DNA of 21,518 nucleotides from an uncultured Bacteroidota bacterium (GTDB taxonomy: Bacteria > Bacteroidota > Bacteroidia > Chitinophagales > Chitinophagaceae), in the NCBI GenBank assembly GCA_903825065.1, contig CAIJZG010000301.1, positions 1 to 21,518 of the forward strand, given 5' to 3'. Positions 6,389-14,185 of this stretch are shown here, in pieces (within the stretch, counting starts at the first letter, position 1; the number at the start of each line of letters is the position of its first letter). A program made the translations under genes and the position numbers. The notes beneath the pieces are model-generated. The model was not told where the DNA came from and made no database searches. It saw nothing but the letters and a program-made list of their open reading frames with translations.

Positions 6389-9346
6389 TTGAGGAGCTTG
6401 AATAAGGATAAAAAAACGATTGCTACAAAGCCAAATTCGCTGACGAAAAAAACTAATACAAAATCTTTGGAGATCAAAAGGGATGAAATTATTCCCCGGA
6501 CAAAGAAAATTGCGAAAACTGCTCAGGTAGGGAAGGTTTTTCTAGAAAAAGAAAAGTCAATTACTCCATCAATTCTTGGTAGCAACAAGTCAAAGGTTAC
6601 AGTTCTTTCAGAAAAAAAACAATCTAGCAAAGTGATTAGTCAAGTTCGTTTTCAATTAAGATATCGTACAAAATACGGTCAAGAAATTTTCATTTGTGGG
6701 AATCATCCTTTAATGGGAAATGGCGATCCTTTAAAAGCGGTTCCCATGTATTATAACAATGAAGATCGATGGTCGTTGGATCTTGATTTTTCTAAATCGG
6801 AACCAATATCTAAAATTATTACCTACCAGTATATTTTAAAAAATGATGATGGGAGTTTCAGTTATGATGCAGGAAATGATAAGCAAATTAATCCCAACAA
6901 ATTTAGTTCAGAAAATATCATCACTATTGATTCCTGGAATTTTGCTGGTTATATAGAGAATGTTTTTTATACAGAACCTTTTATAAATGTTTTATTAAAA
7001 GGGAATTTCACGGATGTTAAAATTGTTACTCCAAAAAGGGTAACACATCAGTTTAAAATAAAGACTCCATTATTATCTAAAGGTCAAACTTTGTGTATTC
7101 TTGGAAATTGTAAAGGTTTATCTAAATGGGATACCAATAATCCTATTCTAATGAGTAGGAAGTCGGAAGAAAACTATTTTACAGTTGGATTAGATTTATC
7201 GCAAGAACAGTTTCCAGTTGCTTACAAATATGGCATTTATGATACCATTACTAAAAAGTTCTTACAATTCGAACAAGGTAATAATCGAGTACTTTATGAA
7301 ACAAATTTACCTGAAGAACAAACAATTATTCATGATGGTTTTGCAGTAATACCTGAAATTGATTGGAAGGGTTCTGGTGTAGCGATTCCTGTTTTCAGTT
7401 TAAAATCAGAAAAAAGTTTTGGAGTAGGCGAGTTCACAGATATTAAATTACTCGTTGATTGGACAGTAAAGGTTGGTATGAAATTGATTCAGATTTTACC
7501 AATCAATGATACAACTGCAACACATACCTGGACTGACTCTTATCCTTATGCGTCAATTTCTGCATTTGCTTTACATCCCATGTATTTGAATCTTGATTTG
7601 TTAGCAAATAGTGATACGATAGATGATTTGAATTTATTGAAAAGTGAATATTCGAATTTAAATAGCCTTGATGTTGTTGATTATGAAATGGTGAATCAAG
7701 TTAAACTAGCGTTTATAAAAAAGACTTACCAACTGGATAAGCTTCAGTTTTTAAAAGACAGCTCATTTCAACAATACTTTGATCAAAATGTACATTGGTT
7801 AGAACCATATGCAGTTTTCTGTTATTTGAGAGATCAGTATAAAACGGCTGATTTTAGTAAATGGCCATCACATCAAAAATACAATAAAACTGAAGTAAAC
7901 GAATTAATTAAAGAAGGCTCTGACGCATTTGAAGGCATAGCCTTATATTATTTCATTCAGTATCAGTTGCATTCGCAATTAAAATCTGCAACTGATTATG
8001 CGCATTCAAAAGGAATTATTGTAAAAGGTGATATCCCAATTGGTATTTATCGAAACGGTGCAGATGCATGGCAGCAACCCGAATTATATCATATGGATAT
8101 GCAAGCTGGGGCACCGCCAGATGGTTTTGCAATTAAAGGGCAGAATTGGGGCTTCCCTACCTATAATTGGCAAAAGATGAAGGAAGACGGATTTGCTTGG
8201 TGGAAACAGCGCTTTGAGCAAATGAATTATTACTTCGATGCATTCAGGATAGATCATATACTCGGATTTTTTAGAATTTGGAGTATTCCTATGGATGCAG
8301 TTGAAGGTATCATGGGTTATTTTGTGCCAGCGATACCAATTCATATCAATGAATTTTATTCTAAAAATATTTGGTTCGACTATTATCGTTATACAAAACC
8401 ATTTATAACTGAAAATACTTTGTGGGAGGTTTTCGGATACGAAAACGAATTTGCAAAGGAACAATTTCTTGAAGAAGATGGCTATGCGGGGTATACATTA
8501 AAACCTGCTTTTGCTACACAACGTTTAGTTGAACAATATTTTGAAAAATTAGAAGACACTGATTATCATCAAAAACAAAAGCAACAACTTTTTGATTTAA
8601 TTAGTAATGTTATATTATTTGAAGTAGAAGGATCTCAGGGGCAACAGTTTCATTTTCGTTTTGGAATGGAATCTACCAGTTCATTTTTAAGTCTGGATTT
8701 GAATACCCAAAATCAACTCAAGGATTTATTTGTACAATACTTTTATAAAAGGCAGGACGATTTTTGGATGCAGGAAGCACTTCAGAAATTGCCTGCATTA
8801 AAAAGGGTCACTAACATGTTAGTTTGTGGAGAAGACCTTGGTATGGTGCCAACTTGTGTTCCAGAAGTTATGCGACAATTAGGGTTATTAAGCTTAGAAA
8901 TACAAAGGATGCCGAAAGATCCATCAAAAGAATTTTTTCATCCCAATGACGCACCTTATTTGAGTGTAGTAACTCCATCAACACATGATATGAGTACCAT
9001 TCGCGGATGGTGGGAAGAAGATAGGGAAAGTATTCAGAAGTTTTATAATCATGAGCTTGGACAATATGGCGAAGCTCCATTCTTCTGTGAAGCTTGGATA
9101 AATAATGCCATAGTAATGCAGCACCTTTATTCTCCAGCTATGTGGAGCATTTTTCAATTACAGGATATCATGGGTATCGACCCTGTTGTACGTCGTGAAA
9201 ATCCAAATGATGAACGTATTAATGTTCCTGCAAATTCGAAACATTATTGGAGATATAGAATGCATTATAGCTTAGAAGCTCTATTGGGTTTTGACATGTT
9301 TAACCAAAGTCTTGGCAAAGCAATTAAAGAATCTGGGCGTTCATAA
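6389..9346 (+). CDS. malQ: 4-alpha-glucanotransferase with tandem CBM20 (DPE2-like)
   Basis: GH77 amylomaltase (disproportionating enzyme) that transfers alpha-1,4-glucan segments in maltose or glycogen metabolism in the cytosol. Numbered from the TTG at 6389, two starch-binding CBM20 domains (about 86-190 and 220-325) precede the GH77 barrel (about 330-970). The catalytic nucleophile is Asp622 (FRIDHILG), the acid/base is Glu815 (CGEDLGMVP) and the third carboxylate is Asp867 (STHDMSTIRG). About 150 residues inserted between nucleophile and acid/base motifs, plus the CBM20 pair, match the plant DPE2-type layout known in Bacteroidota. The first 85 residues are lysine- and serine-rich, with no recognisable domain and no methionine. 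The first in-frame ATG is already inside CBM20. The start is therefore uncertain: TTG 6389, TTG 6398, or the far upstream TTG at 6344. AGGAG at 6392-6396 lies too close to 6398 to be a normal ribosome-binding site. The epimerase gene follows 42 bases later. Confidence 0.9.
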   Translation: MRSLNKDKKTIATKPNSLTKKTNTKSLEIKRDEIIPRTKKIAKTAQVGKVFLEKEKSITPSILGSNKSKVTVLSEKKQSSKVISQVRFQLRYRTKYGQEIFICGNHPLMGNGDPLKAVPMYYNNEDRWSLDLDFSKSEPISKIITYQYILKNDDGSFSYDAGNDKQINPNKFSSENIITIDSWNFAGYIENVFYTEPFINVLLKGNFTDVKIVTPKRVTHQFKIKTPLLSKGQTLCILGNCKGLSKWDTNNPILMSRKSEENYFTVGLDLSQEQFPVAYKYGIYDTITKKFLQFEQGNNRVLYETNLPEEQTIIHDGFAVIPEIDWKGSGVAIPVFSLKSEKSFGVGEFTDIKLLVDWTVKVGMKLIQILPINDTTATHTWTDSYPYASISAFALHPMYLNLDLLANSDTIDDLNLLKSEYSNLNSLDVVDYEMVNQVKLAFIKKTYQLDKLQFLKDSSFQQYFDQNVHWLEPYAVFCYLRDQYKTADFSKWPSHQKYNKTEVNELIKEGSDAFEGIALYYFIQYQLHSQLKSATDYAHSKGIIVKGDIPIGIYRNGADAWQQPELYHMDMQAGAPPDGFAIKGQNWGFPTYNWQKMKEDGFAWWKQRFEQMNYYFDAFRIDHILGFFRIWSIPMDAVEGIMGYFVPAIPIHINEFYSKNIWFDYYRYTKPFITENTLWEVFGYENEFAKEQFLEEDGYAGYTLKPAFATQRLVEQYFEKLEDTDYHQKQKQQLFDLISNVILFEVEGSQGQQFHFRFGMESTSSFLSLDLNTQNQLKDLFVQYFYKRQDDFWMQEALQKLPALKRVTNMLVCGEDLGMVPTCVPEVMRQLGLLSLEIQRMPKDPSKEFFHPNDAPYLSVVTPSTHDMSTIRGWWEEDRESIQKFYNHELGQYGEAPFFCEAWINNAIVMQHLYSPAMWSIFQLQDIMGIDPVVRRENPNDERINVPANSKHYWRYRMHYSLEALLGFDMFNQSLGKAIKESGRS

Positions 9347-9388
9347 ACGACAGGTTCTTATTTGCTTGTTTAGTATATTTTGCAAATT

Positions 9389-10405
9389 ATGATTTTAAAT
9401 TATTGGCATAAAGAATTGCCATTTAAATACCCATTTACAATTTCAAATGGTAGAACCAAAACGCATCAGCCATCCCTGATTGTTTCTTTATCTATTGGTA
9501 ATTTTGTTGGTTTTGGAGAATCTCCAGCGATTGTTTATTATGATATTACTGTTGAAAAGATGATTGCAGATTTGGAGTCGAAGCGAACATTAGTTGAAAA
9601 GTTTGCGCTTACTGATCCAGAGCGTTATTGGCATTATCTTCATCACTTATTTCCACAAAACCCTTTTTTAGTTTGTGCTTTAGATATGGCAGCATGGGAT
9701 CTTTTTGCTAAAATGAAGGGCAAACCTTTATTTCAGTTATGGGGTAAAGCTTGGAAGGAAACTCCAATCTGTGATTACACAATAGGAATTGATACTATTG
9801 ATAAAATGGTTTCTAAAATGATGGAAAAACCATGGCCTATTTATAAGATTAAATTAGGAACTGACCAAGATATTGAAATTGTTAAAGCTTTAAGGGATCA
9901 TACAAAATCTGTATTTAGAATTGATGCAAATGCAGGATGGCAACTTGAGGAAGCTTTAGATAAAATTCCACAATTAGCAGAGTTGGGAGTTGAAATGATT
10001 GAACAGCCATTAGAAAAAAATAATTGGGAGGGAATGAAGATTCTCTATGAACAATCAACATTACCTTTGTTTGCAGATGAATCATGTGTATTTGAGCAAG
10101 ATGTTACTAAATGCCATCAACACTTTCATGGCATCAATATCAAACTAACAAAATGTAGTGGACTAACACCAGCCAGAAGAATGATTCAAGAAGCTAGGGA
10201 ACTTGGAATGAAAGTAATGATGGGTAGTATGAATGAATCCAGTATTGGTTCAGCTGCTATTGCTAATTTTCTTCCTCAAATTGATCTAGTTGATATGGAT
10301 GGACCTTTATTGCTTTCTGAAGATCTTGCTTCTGGACTAAATTACAATGATGGTATGATTCAATTGAATGGTTCAGCAGGTTTAGGTATCCAGGTATATT
10401 TATAA
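9389..10405 (+). CDS. Dipeptide epimerase (L-Ala-D/L-Glu epimerase)
   Basis: Enolase-superfamily enzyme of the muconate-lactonizing subgroup, 338 residues, predicted to interconvert L-Ala-D-Glu and L-Ala-L-Glu so that murein-derived dipeptides can be recycled or used as food. The catalytic acid-base lysines are in YKIKLGT (Lys153, Lys155) and NIKLTK (Lys252). Metal ligands are Asp179 (RIDANAGW), Glu205 (IEQPLE) and Asp230 (FADES). The late DMDGP motif (302-306) resembles the DxD that binds the dipeptide amino group in Ala-Glu epimerases. The ATG at 9389 is chosen over a TTG nine bases upstream because it starts directly at the first strand. The gene sits 42 bases after malQ, and co-transcription is plausible. 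Specificity for other dipeptides is possible. Confidence 0.85.
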   Translation: MILNYWHKELPFKYPFTISNGRTKTHQPSLIVSLSIGNFVGFGESPAIVYYDITVEKMIADLESKRTLVEKFALTDPERYWHYLHHLFPQNPFLVCALDMAAWDLFAKMKGKPLFQLWGKAWKETPICDYTIGIDTIDKMVSKMMEKPWPIYKIKLGTDQDIEIVKALRDHTKSVFRIDANAGWQLEEALDKIPQLAELGVEMIEQPLEKNNWEGMKILYEQSTLPLFADESCVFEQDVTKCHQHFHGINIKLTKCSGLTPARRMIQEARELGMKVMMGSMNESSIGSAAIANFLPQIDLVDMDGPLLLSEDLASGLNYNDGMIQLNGSAGLGIQVYL

Positions 10406-10938
10406 GCAGGATTTATCATCACCTGATTATCATCAAATGAGTATGATTCATACTCAGAACTATCAATATCAGACTGTTCTAATTTATTAATATTGATAAC
10501 TACTAAGCCGTAAAACAAATAAGCTACTTGAATCAGAATTAATACTTCAAAAAGTGTAATAGCTACATCATTATAAAGCTCCCACCTTGAGAAGTTCGGA
10601 TTAGTTAAGGTCGAATCTTTCCAAGACCTGTTAATTGAAGGTGCATAGGAGTAAATGGTAATGATGCTCAAAATCAGTAATAAAGTAGGAACTATATGTA
10701 TCCAGGAAATTATAGCACTTCTTAACTCTTTTTCCCTTAAATGACGATGCATATAATAAGGTAAAGCGAGAATTATTAAAAGTATCATTAAAGAGGAAAA
10801 AAAGTTAAATAGATAAAAGCTGCCTTCTATTAAAACGATAAAATTTGAAATAGGAGCATTGATGCTAGTTAACCATATATACAAAATAGGGGTTAACCAC
10901 AACAAATGCTCTCCTCGAACATGATTTGTAGAGTACAT
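10360..10938 (-). CDS. Unrecognised four-helix membrane protein
   Basis: A 192-residue protein I cannot assign. Hydrophobic segments near residues 13-31 (LLWLTPILYIWLTSI), 38-60 (EGSFYLFNFFSSLMILLIILAL), 77-98 (ISWIHIVPTLLLILSIITIYS) and 125-148 suggest four transmembrane helices. A positively charged loop (YMHRHLREKELR) lies between helices 2 and 3, and a polar, acidic tail of about 40 residues ends in PAYKYTWIPKPAEPFN. The frame runs back to a TTG at 11004. The ATG at 10938 is preferred because a promoter-like pair lies in between. The 3' end overlaps the converging epimerase gene by 46 bases. That is unusual, but the membrane topology and reading length (no stop across about 640 bases) make it look real. 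No signal peptide or cofactor motif is evident. Confidence 0.65.
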   Translation of the reverse strand: MYSTNHVRGEHLLWLTPILYIWLTSINAPISNFIVLIEGSFYLFNFFSSLMILLIILALPYYMHRHLREKELRSAIISWIHIVPTLLLILSIITIYSYAPSINRSWKDSTLTNPNFSRWELYNDVAITLFEVLILIQVAYLFYGLVVININKLEQSDIDSSEYESYSFDDNQVMINPAYKYTWIPKPAEPFN

Positions 10939-10971
10939 TGGGCACGTTTGGGTGAACGTAGGATTACAGAT

Positions 10972-11002
10972 TAAAATTAAGCTCTTTAAAATAGAAAACA
11001 AC
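10972..11002 (-). promoter_or_regulatory. Possible promoter for the four-helix membrane protein gene
   Basis: On the minus strand, GTTG (11002-10999), a 19-base spacer and TAATTTTA (10979-10972, seven of eight consensus bases) would start transcription near 10965, about 27 bases before the ATG at 10938. This supports the ATG over the TTG at 11004. Confidence 0.35.
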
Positions 11003-11143
11003 AATAGATATGGTTTAGTGGATAAATCATTACTTGGCGTGAATAATTTACCAGCTTATATTTCTTGAAATTTTGCTTCTAAATAATTAGATATTTGCTT
11101 GATAAATGAATTGAAATAATGGACAAAAAAGCCATAATTTAAG

Positions 11144-11779
11144 ATGACTCCTGAAAGAAGTGATAAATTTCAAAAAGTGCTTTCTCAAAGGCAGTCCAAT
11201 CTCGCCATTGTGATGGAAAATGTTCATGATCCTCATAATATCTCGGCCGTTATGCGCACCTGTGATGCTGTTGGAATTCAAGATATTTATGTAATTAATA
11301 GTGTATCACCAAAGCATGGATATTTTGGCCCTAAAAGCAGTAGTAGTGCTGCTAAATGGTTAACTGTTCATCAATTTAGTTCTATAGAAGAATGTATATT
11401 GGTTTTAAGGGAGCGCTATAAAAGGATTTATACCACTCATTTATCTACCGATGCAATATCCTTATATGAATTCGATTTCACAATAGAATCAACAGCATTA
11501 GTATTTGGCAATGAACATGACGGCGTTAGTATTGAAATGCGCCAATTGGCCGATGGTAATATTATTATACCACAAGTTGGCATGATTCAAAGCCTAAATA
11601 TATCGGTTGCATGCGCAATCACTATCTATGAAGCTTATAGGCAGAAAAAAAATGCAGAACACTATAATCAGCCAAGTTTAACAGCTGAACGCATACAGGA
11701 AATAAAATCAAATTGGAGTAAGCCCAAAGTGAAATTCCGATTTAAAGATTTAAAGGCACTTAGGAGATTGAATCAATAA
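11144..11779 (+). CDS. trmH: tRNA (guanosine-18-2'-O)-methyltransferase, TrmH family
   Basis: SPOUT-class RNA methyltransferase of 211 residues, most like TrmH, which uses S-adenosylmethionine to methylate the ribose of G18 in the tRNA D-loop. Motif 1 is HNISAVMRTCDAVG (Asn32, Arg38 catalytic). Motif 2 is VFGNEHDGVS (120-129). Motif 3 is IPQVGMIQSLNISVACAI (142-159), which forms the trefoil-knot SAM pocket. The N-terminal helix (MTPERSDKFQKVLSQRQ) and the basic C-terminal helix resemble E. coli TrmH, so TrmH is favoured over the 23S rRNA enzyme RlmB. The stop overlaps the converging YihY gene by 20 bases. The roughly 200 bases upstream, shared with the divergent membrane-protein gene, hold no other gene. 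Confidence 0.88.
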   Translation: MTPERSDKFQKVLSQRQSNLAIVMENVHDPHNISAVMRTCDAVGIQDIYVINSVSPKHGYFGPKSSSSAAKWLTVHQFSSIEECILVLRERYKRIYTTHLSTDAISLYEFDFTIESTALVFGNEHDGVSIEMRQLADGNIIIPQVGMIQSLNISVACAITIYEAYRQKKNAEHYNQPSLTAERIQEIKSNWSKPKVKFRFKDLKALRRLNQ

Positions 11780-12731
11780 TAGATTTTTCTTCCTTTTTTT
11801 TTCTTAATGCTACCTGTTTTTGTAAATAGGTAATACTCACATTTAATTCAAATCCAATTAATAGAATTAGTGCATTGTAATCGATGATTATCATGATTAT
11901 TAATACGGTACCAATGGATCCATATACTTTATTATAACTTCCGAAATGGGTAAACCAATAAGAGAAAATTATAGTAGATGCGAGAGTTAAAAAAGTGGCT
12001 AATAATGAACCAGGTGAAATGAAATTCCATTTTTCTTCAACTGATGGGGCATATCTATAAATGATTGAAATTCCAAAGAATATCAATGCTACAATTACTA
12101 ACCATCTGGTGCTTTCCCACCACCATAACCAATCAGCTTTTTTAACATTAAAATAGTGTCTCAATATTTTCTCTAAAGCATCATGTCCAATTAAAAATAA
12201 GACACAGCTGATCACTAACATAATCAGAAGTAATGTTAGTCTTATGGCCTTCCATCTCTTATGGATGAAATGTGTTTTTGCATGCAGAATAGATTTGTCG
12301 AATGTTCTGATAATTCCCATCATTGCATTCGACGCATAATAGATAACCATTAATATACCAAATGACAAAAGACCGCCCTTTGATTTTTTAAAGAAATCAT
12401 TTAAGAAAGATTCCATTAAGTCGTATGTTTTTTTATTGGGTGTCAGGTCTTTTGTTAATGCCAACAATTCTATTCTAAATTGTGCTGACACTGGCAAATA
12501 GGGGACTACTGAAAACAAAAAGATACATGCAGCTGGAATAGCCATAATAATATTGAAAGAAATGGCGGCTGCTCTTTCGTTTAAACCAATTTTGTTTATC
12601 TGTAGAAAAAAGAAACGAACTACATCAAATAAGGGTAATCCTTGAAATCCAGGAATAACAATTTGCTTGCTTTTTCGAATGAGAAATGCAATTGGTCTAG
12701 AAGTTACTATAAGTCGTTCTATTTTTATCAA
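11760..12731 (-). CDS. YihY/BrkB family inner-membrane protein
   Basis: A 323-residue polytopic membrane protein of the YihY/virulence factor BrkB family, whose molecular function is unsettled. It was once called RNase BN by mistake. Six hydrophobic helices are visible near residues 55-78, 117-140, 160-183, 208-228, 240-262 and 275-298. Family phrases include NERAAAISFNIIMAIP at helix 1, IYRYAPS after helix 4, and GSYNKVYGSIGTV before helix 6. The start is a TTG whose last bases form the TGA of mltG (TTGA overlap). No ATG is available upstream or near the start, so translational coupling to mltG is the simplest reading. The C-terminus is lysine-rich and cytosolic. Confidence 0.88.
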   Translation of the reverse strand: MIKIERLIVTSRPIAFLIRKSKQIVIPGFQGLPLFDVVRFFFLQINKIGLNERAAAISFNIIMAIPAACIFLFSVVPYLPVSAQFRIELLALTKDLTPNKKTYDLMESFLNDFFKKSKGGLLSFGILMVIYYASNAMMGIIRTFDKSILHAKTHFIHKRWKAIRLTLLLIMLVISCVLFLIGHDALEKILRHYFNVKKADWLWWWESTRWLVIVALIFFGISIIYRYAPSVEEKWNFISPGSLLATFLTLASTIIFSYWFTHFGSYNKVYGSIGTVLIIMIIIDYNALILLIGFELNVSITYLQKQVALRKKKEEKSIIDSIS

Positions 12732-13765
12732 TTCTTGCCTGCTTGTTTTTCTGCCATATAGATATCCAAAGCTTTCTGATATTCCTTTGCATAGGTATTA
12801 TGTTCAGTAAAATTACTACTGAAATGATGATATCCACTGAATTCACTTTTTGCAACAAAAAATAAATAATTTGTTTTTGGTGCATTTAAAACTATATCAA
12901 TGGTTTTAGGAGATGGTGTACAAATGGGGCCGGGTGGCAGACCTTTATGTCTGTATGTATTATATAAAGATGGATTACTTAAATATTTTTCATAAATCCT
13001 TGTAAGAGTAAAGTCTTTCATGGCATATTTAATAGTAGGACAAGCTTGTAAAGGCATATGTTTTTGCAGCCTATTAATATATACACTGGCAATTTTATAT
13101 TTATCAGAGTCGTAATTTGTTTCTTCATCAACGATGGATGCTAAAATATAGACTTCTAGTTTGCTTAATTGGCTAGTAGATAATTTACTTTTCCGATCGT
13201 TCTTAGCCCAGAAACTTATATTTGCATCATGTAATTTTTGAAATATTTTATCCAGTGAAGCGTCCCAATAAAATTGATAAGTGTCTGGAATGATCATGGA
13301 GAAAACGGTATTACTATCTACATTCCATTTTGCCAATGAGTCGTTTGATCCTAGATATTTCATTACTTCTACTGAATCCGGAGAAAAATTTTTACTGATC
13401 AATTTTGCTAAATCTTCTTTTACCCTAAGTCTATTGATGACAAGTTTCATTTCTGCTGTTCGACCTTTTTTTAATTGTCGAGCGATAGACCAAATGTTTT
13501 GACCATTTTTAACTTCATACTTGCCTGGTTTAATTTTTTCCCAGTTACCCTGAATACTCATAAAAAGATCAAAGGCAAAAGGGTATTTTAATATGCTGTT
13601 ATCATCCAAATTTTTGAGAATAGCCTCTTTTTCTGTGCCGTTTTTGGATATCAGCAGGTACTTTGATTTTTCTGTAAAGTTGGTAGAAGATCCAAATATT
13701 AACCATCCTGAAAGGATACTAAATACAAATAAAATCAGTAAAATAAAATTTAAAAGTGATTTCAT
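12728..13765 (-). CDS. mltG: Endolytic murein transglycosylase MltG
   Basis: A 345-residue YceG/MltG family lytic transglycosylase, which cuts nascent glycan strands within the chain and helps set strand length during cell-wall synthesis. An N-terminal membrane anchor (residues 5-25) is followed by a LysM-like segment (PGKYEVKNGQNIWSIARQL, 80-98). The catalytic domain contains IIPDTYQFYW (158-167) and ASIVDEETN (209-217), with Glu215 the likely catalytic residue by alignment with E. coli MltG. NRLQKHMPLQACPT and HKGLPPGPICTPS complete the family signature. The ATG at 13765 follows an intrinsic terminator by only about 16 bases. mltG is therefore either read through from secG or transcribed from a promoter overlapping the hairpin. 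yihY is coupled downstream. Confidence 0.93.
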   Translation of the reverse strand: MKSLLNFILLILFVFSILSGWLIFGSSTNFTEKSKYLLISKNGTEKEAILKNLDDNSILKYPFAFDLFMSIQGNWEKIKPGKYEVKNGQNIWSIARQLKKGRTAEMKLVINRLRVKEDLAKLISKNFSPDSVEVMKYLGSNDSLAKWNVDSNTVFSMIIPDTYQFYWDASLDKIFQKLHDANISFWAKNDRKSKLSTSQLSKLEVYILASIVDEETNYDSDKYKIASVYINRLQKHMPLQACPTIKYAMKDFTLTRIYEKYLSNPSLYNTYRHKGLPPGPICTPSPKTIDIVLNAPKTNYLFFVAKSEFSGYHHFSSNFTEHNTYAKEYQKALDIYMAEKQAGKN

Positions 13766-13780
13766 GGGTTCAATTTAAAT

Positions 13781-13810
13781 AAAAAACCCTGTCTGCAAGG
13801 GCAGACAGGG
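13781..13810 (-). terminator. Intrinsic terminator after secG
   Basis: A perfect 10-bp GC-rich stem (13787-13796 with 13801-13810, core CCCTGTCTGC) encloses a 4-base loop. On the minus strand it is followed by six Ts (13786-13781). It ends the miaB-to-secG operon 21 bases after the secG stop and lies just before mltG. Confidence 0.88.
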
Positions 13811-13831
13811 TACCTTTTATTTGCTAATTTT

Positions 13832-14185
13832 TTATTTCTTACCAGAATCTTTTGAAAGAGGTACTGTATTAGAAGGGGTTGCAGCAGGAGCAGCTGCAGG
13901 AGCTGAACTACTAGTATTTACTTTCTGCAAAAGTGAATTGTCTACATTAGATGAACCACTTCCTTTTAAAAACAAGCTTGAGAAGGTAGCAAGTATTGCT
14001 ATAATTCCAGCAAACAACCAAGTACCTTTCTCTAAAACGTCTGTAGTTTGTTTAACACCCATCAACTGGTTGCTCAAACCACCCACGTTAGCAGATAATC
14101 CACCACCTTTAGGGTTTTGAACCAAAACAATAAATCCTAGCGCCGCACAGGCAATCACAATCAAGATCAAAAACAAAATTATCAT
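13832..14185 (-). CDS. secG: Preprotein translocase subunit SecG
   Basis: SecG, the small auxiliary subunit of the SecYEG export channel, 117 residues. Two transmembrane helices (about 2-22 and 54-74) flank the conserved loop LVQNPKGGGLSANVGG (21-36), the family signature. A Ser/Ala/Pro-rich tail of about 40 residues follows, longer than in E. coli but common in Bacteroidota. The ATG overlaps the TGA of the upstream TPR-like gene (ATGA at 14182-14185), pointing to translational coupling. It is the last gene before the terminator. Confidence 0.95.
   Translation of the reverse strand: MIILFLILIVIACAALGFIVLVQNPKGGGLSANVGGLSNQLMGVKQTTDVLEKGTWLFAGIIAILATFSSLFLKGSGSSNVDNSLLQKVNTSSSAPAAAPAATPSNTVPLSKDSGKK

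Noticed and set aside
8084..8464. 126-codon minus-strand frame inside malQ
   Set aside because: It lies fully opposite the GH77 core, whose catalytic motifs are in the plus frame. No start context or family resemblance.
10932..10955. Sigma-54 -24/-12-like sequence (GGGCACG followed by GGTG)
   Set aside because: The -24 half is partial and there is no TTGC at the right distance. No convincing -24/-12 promoter was found elsewhere either.
13821..14120. 99-codon plus-strand frame antisense to secG
   Set aside because: It mirrors the Ala/Pro-rich secG tail, has no recognisable domain and lies across the secG terminator side. It is a shadow frame.
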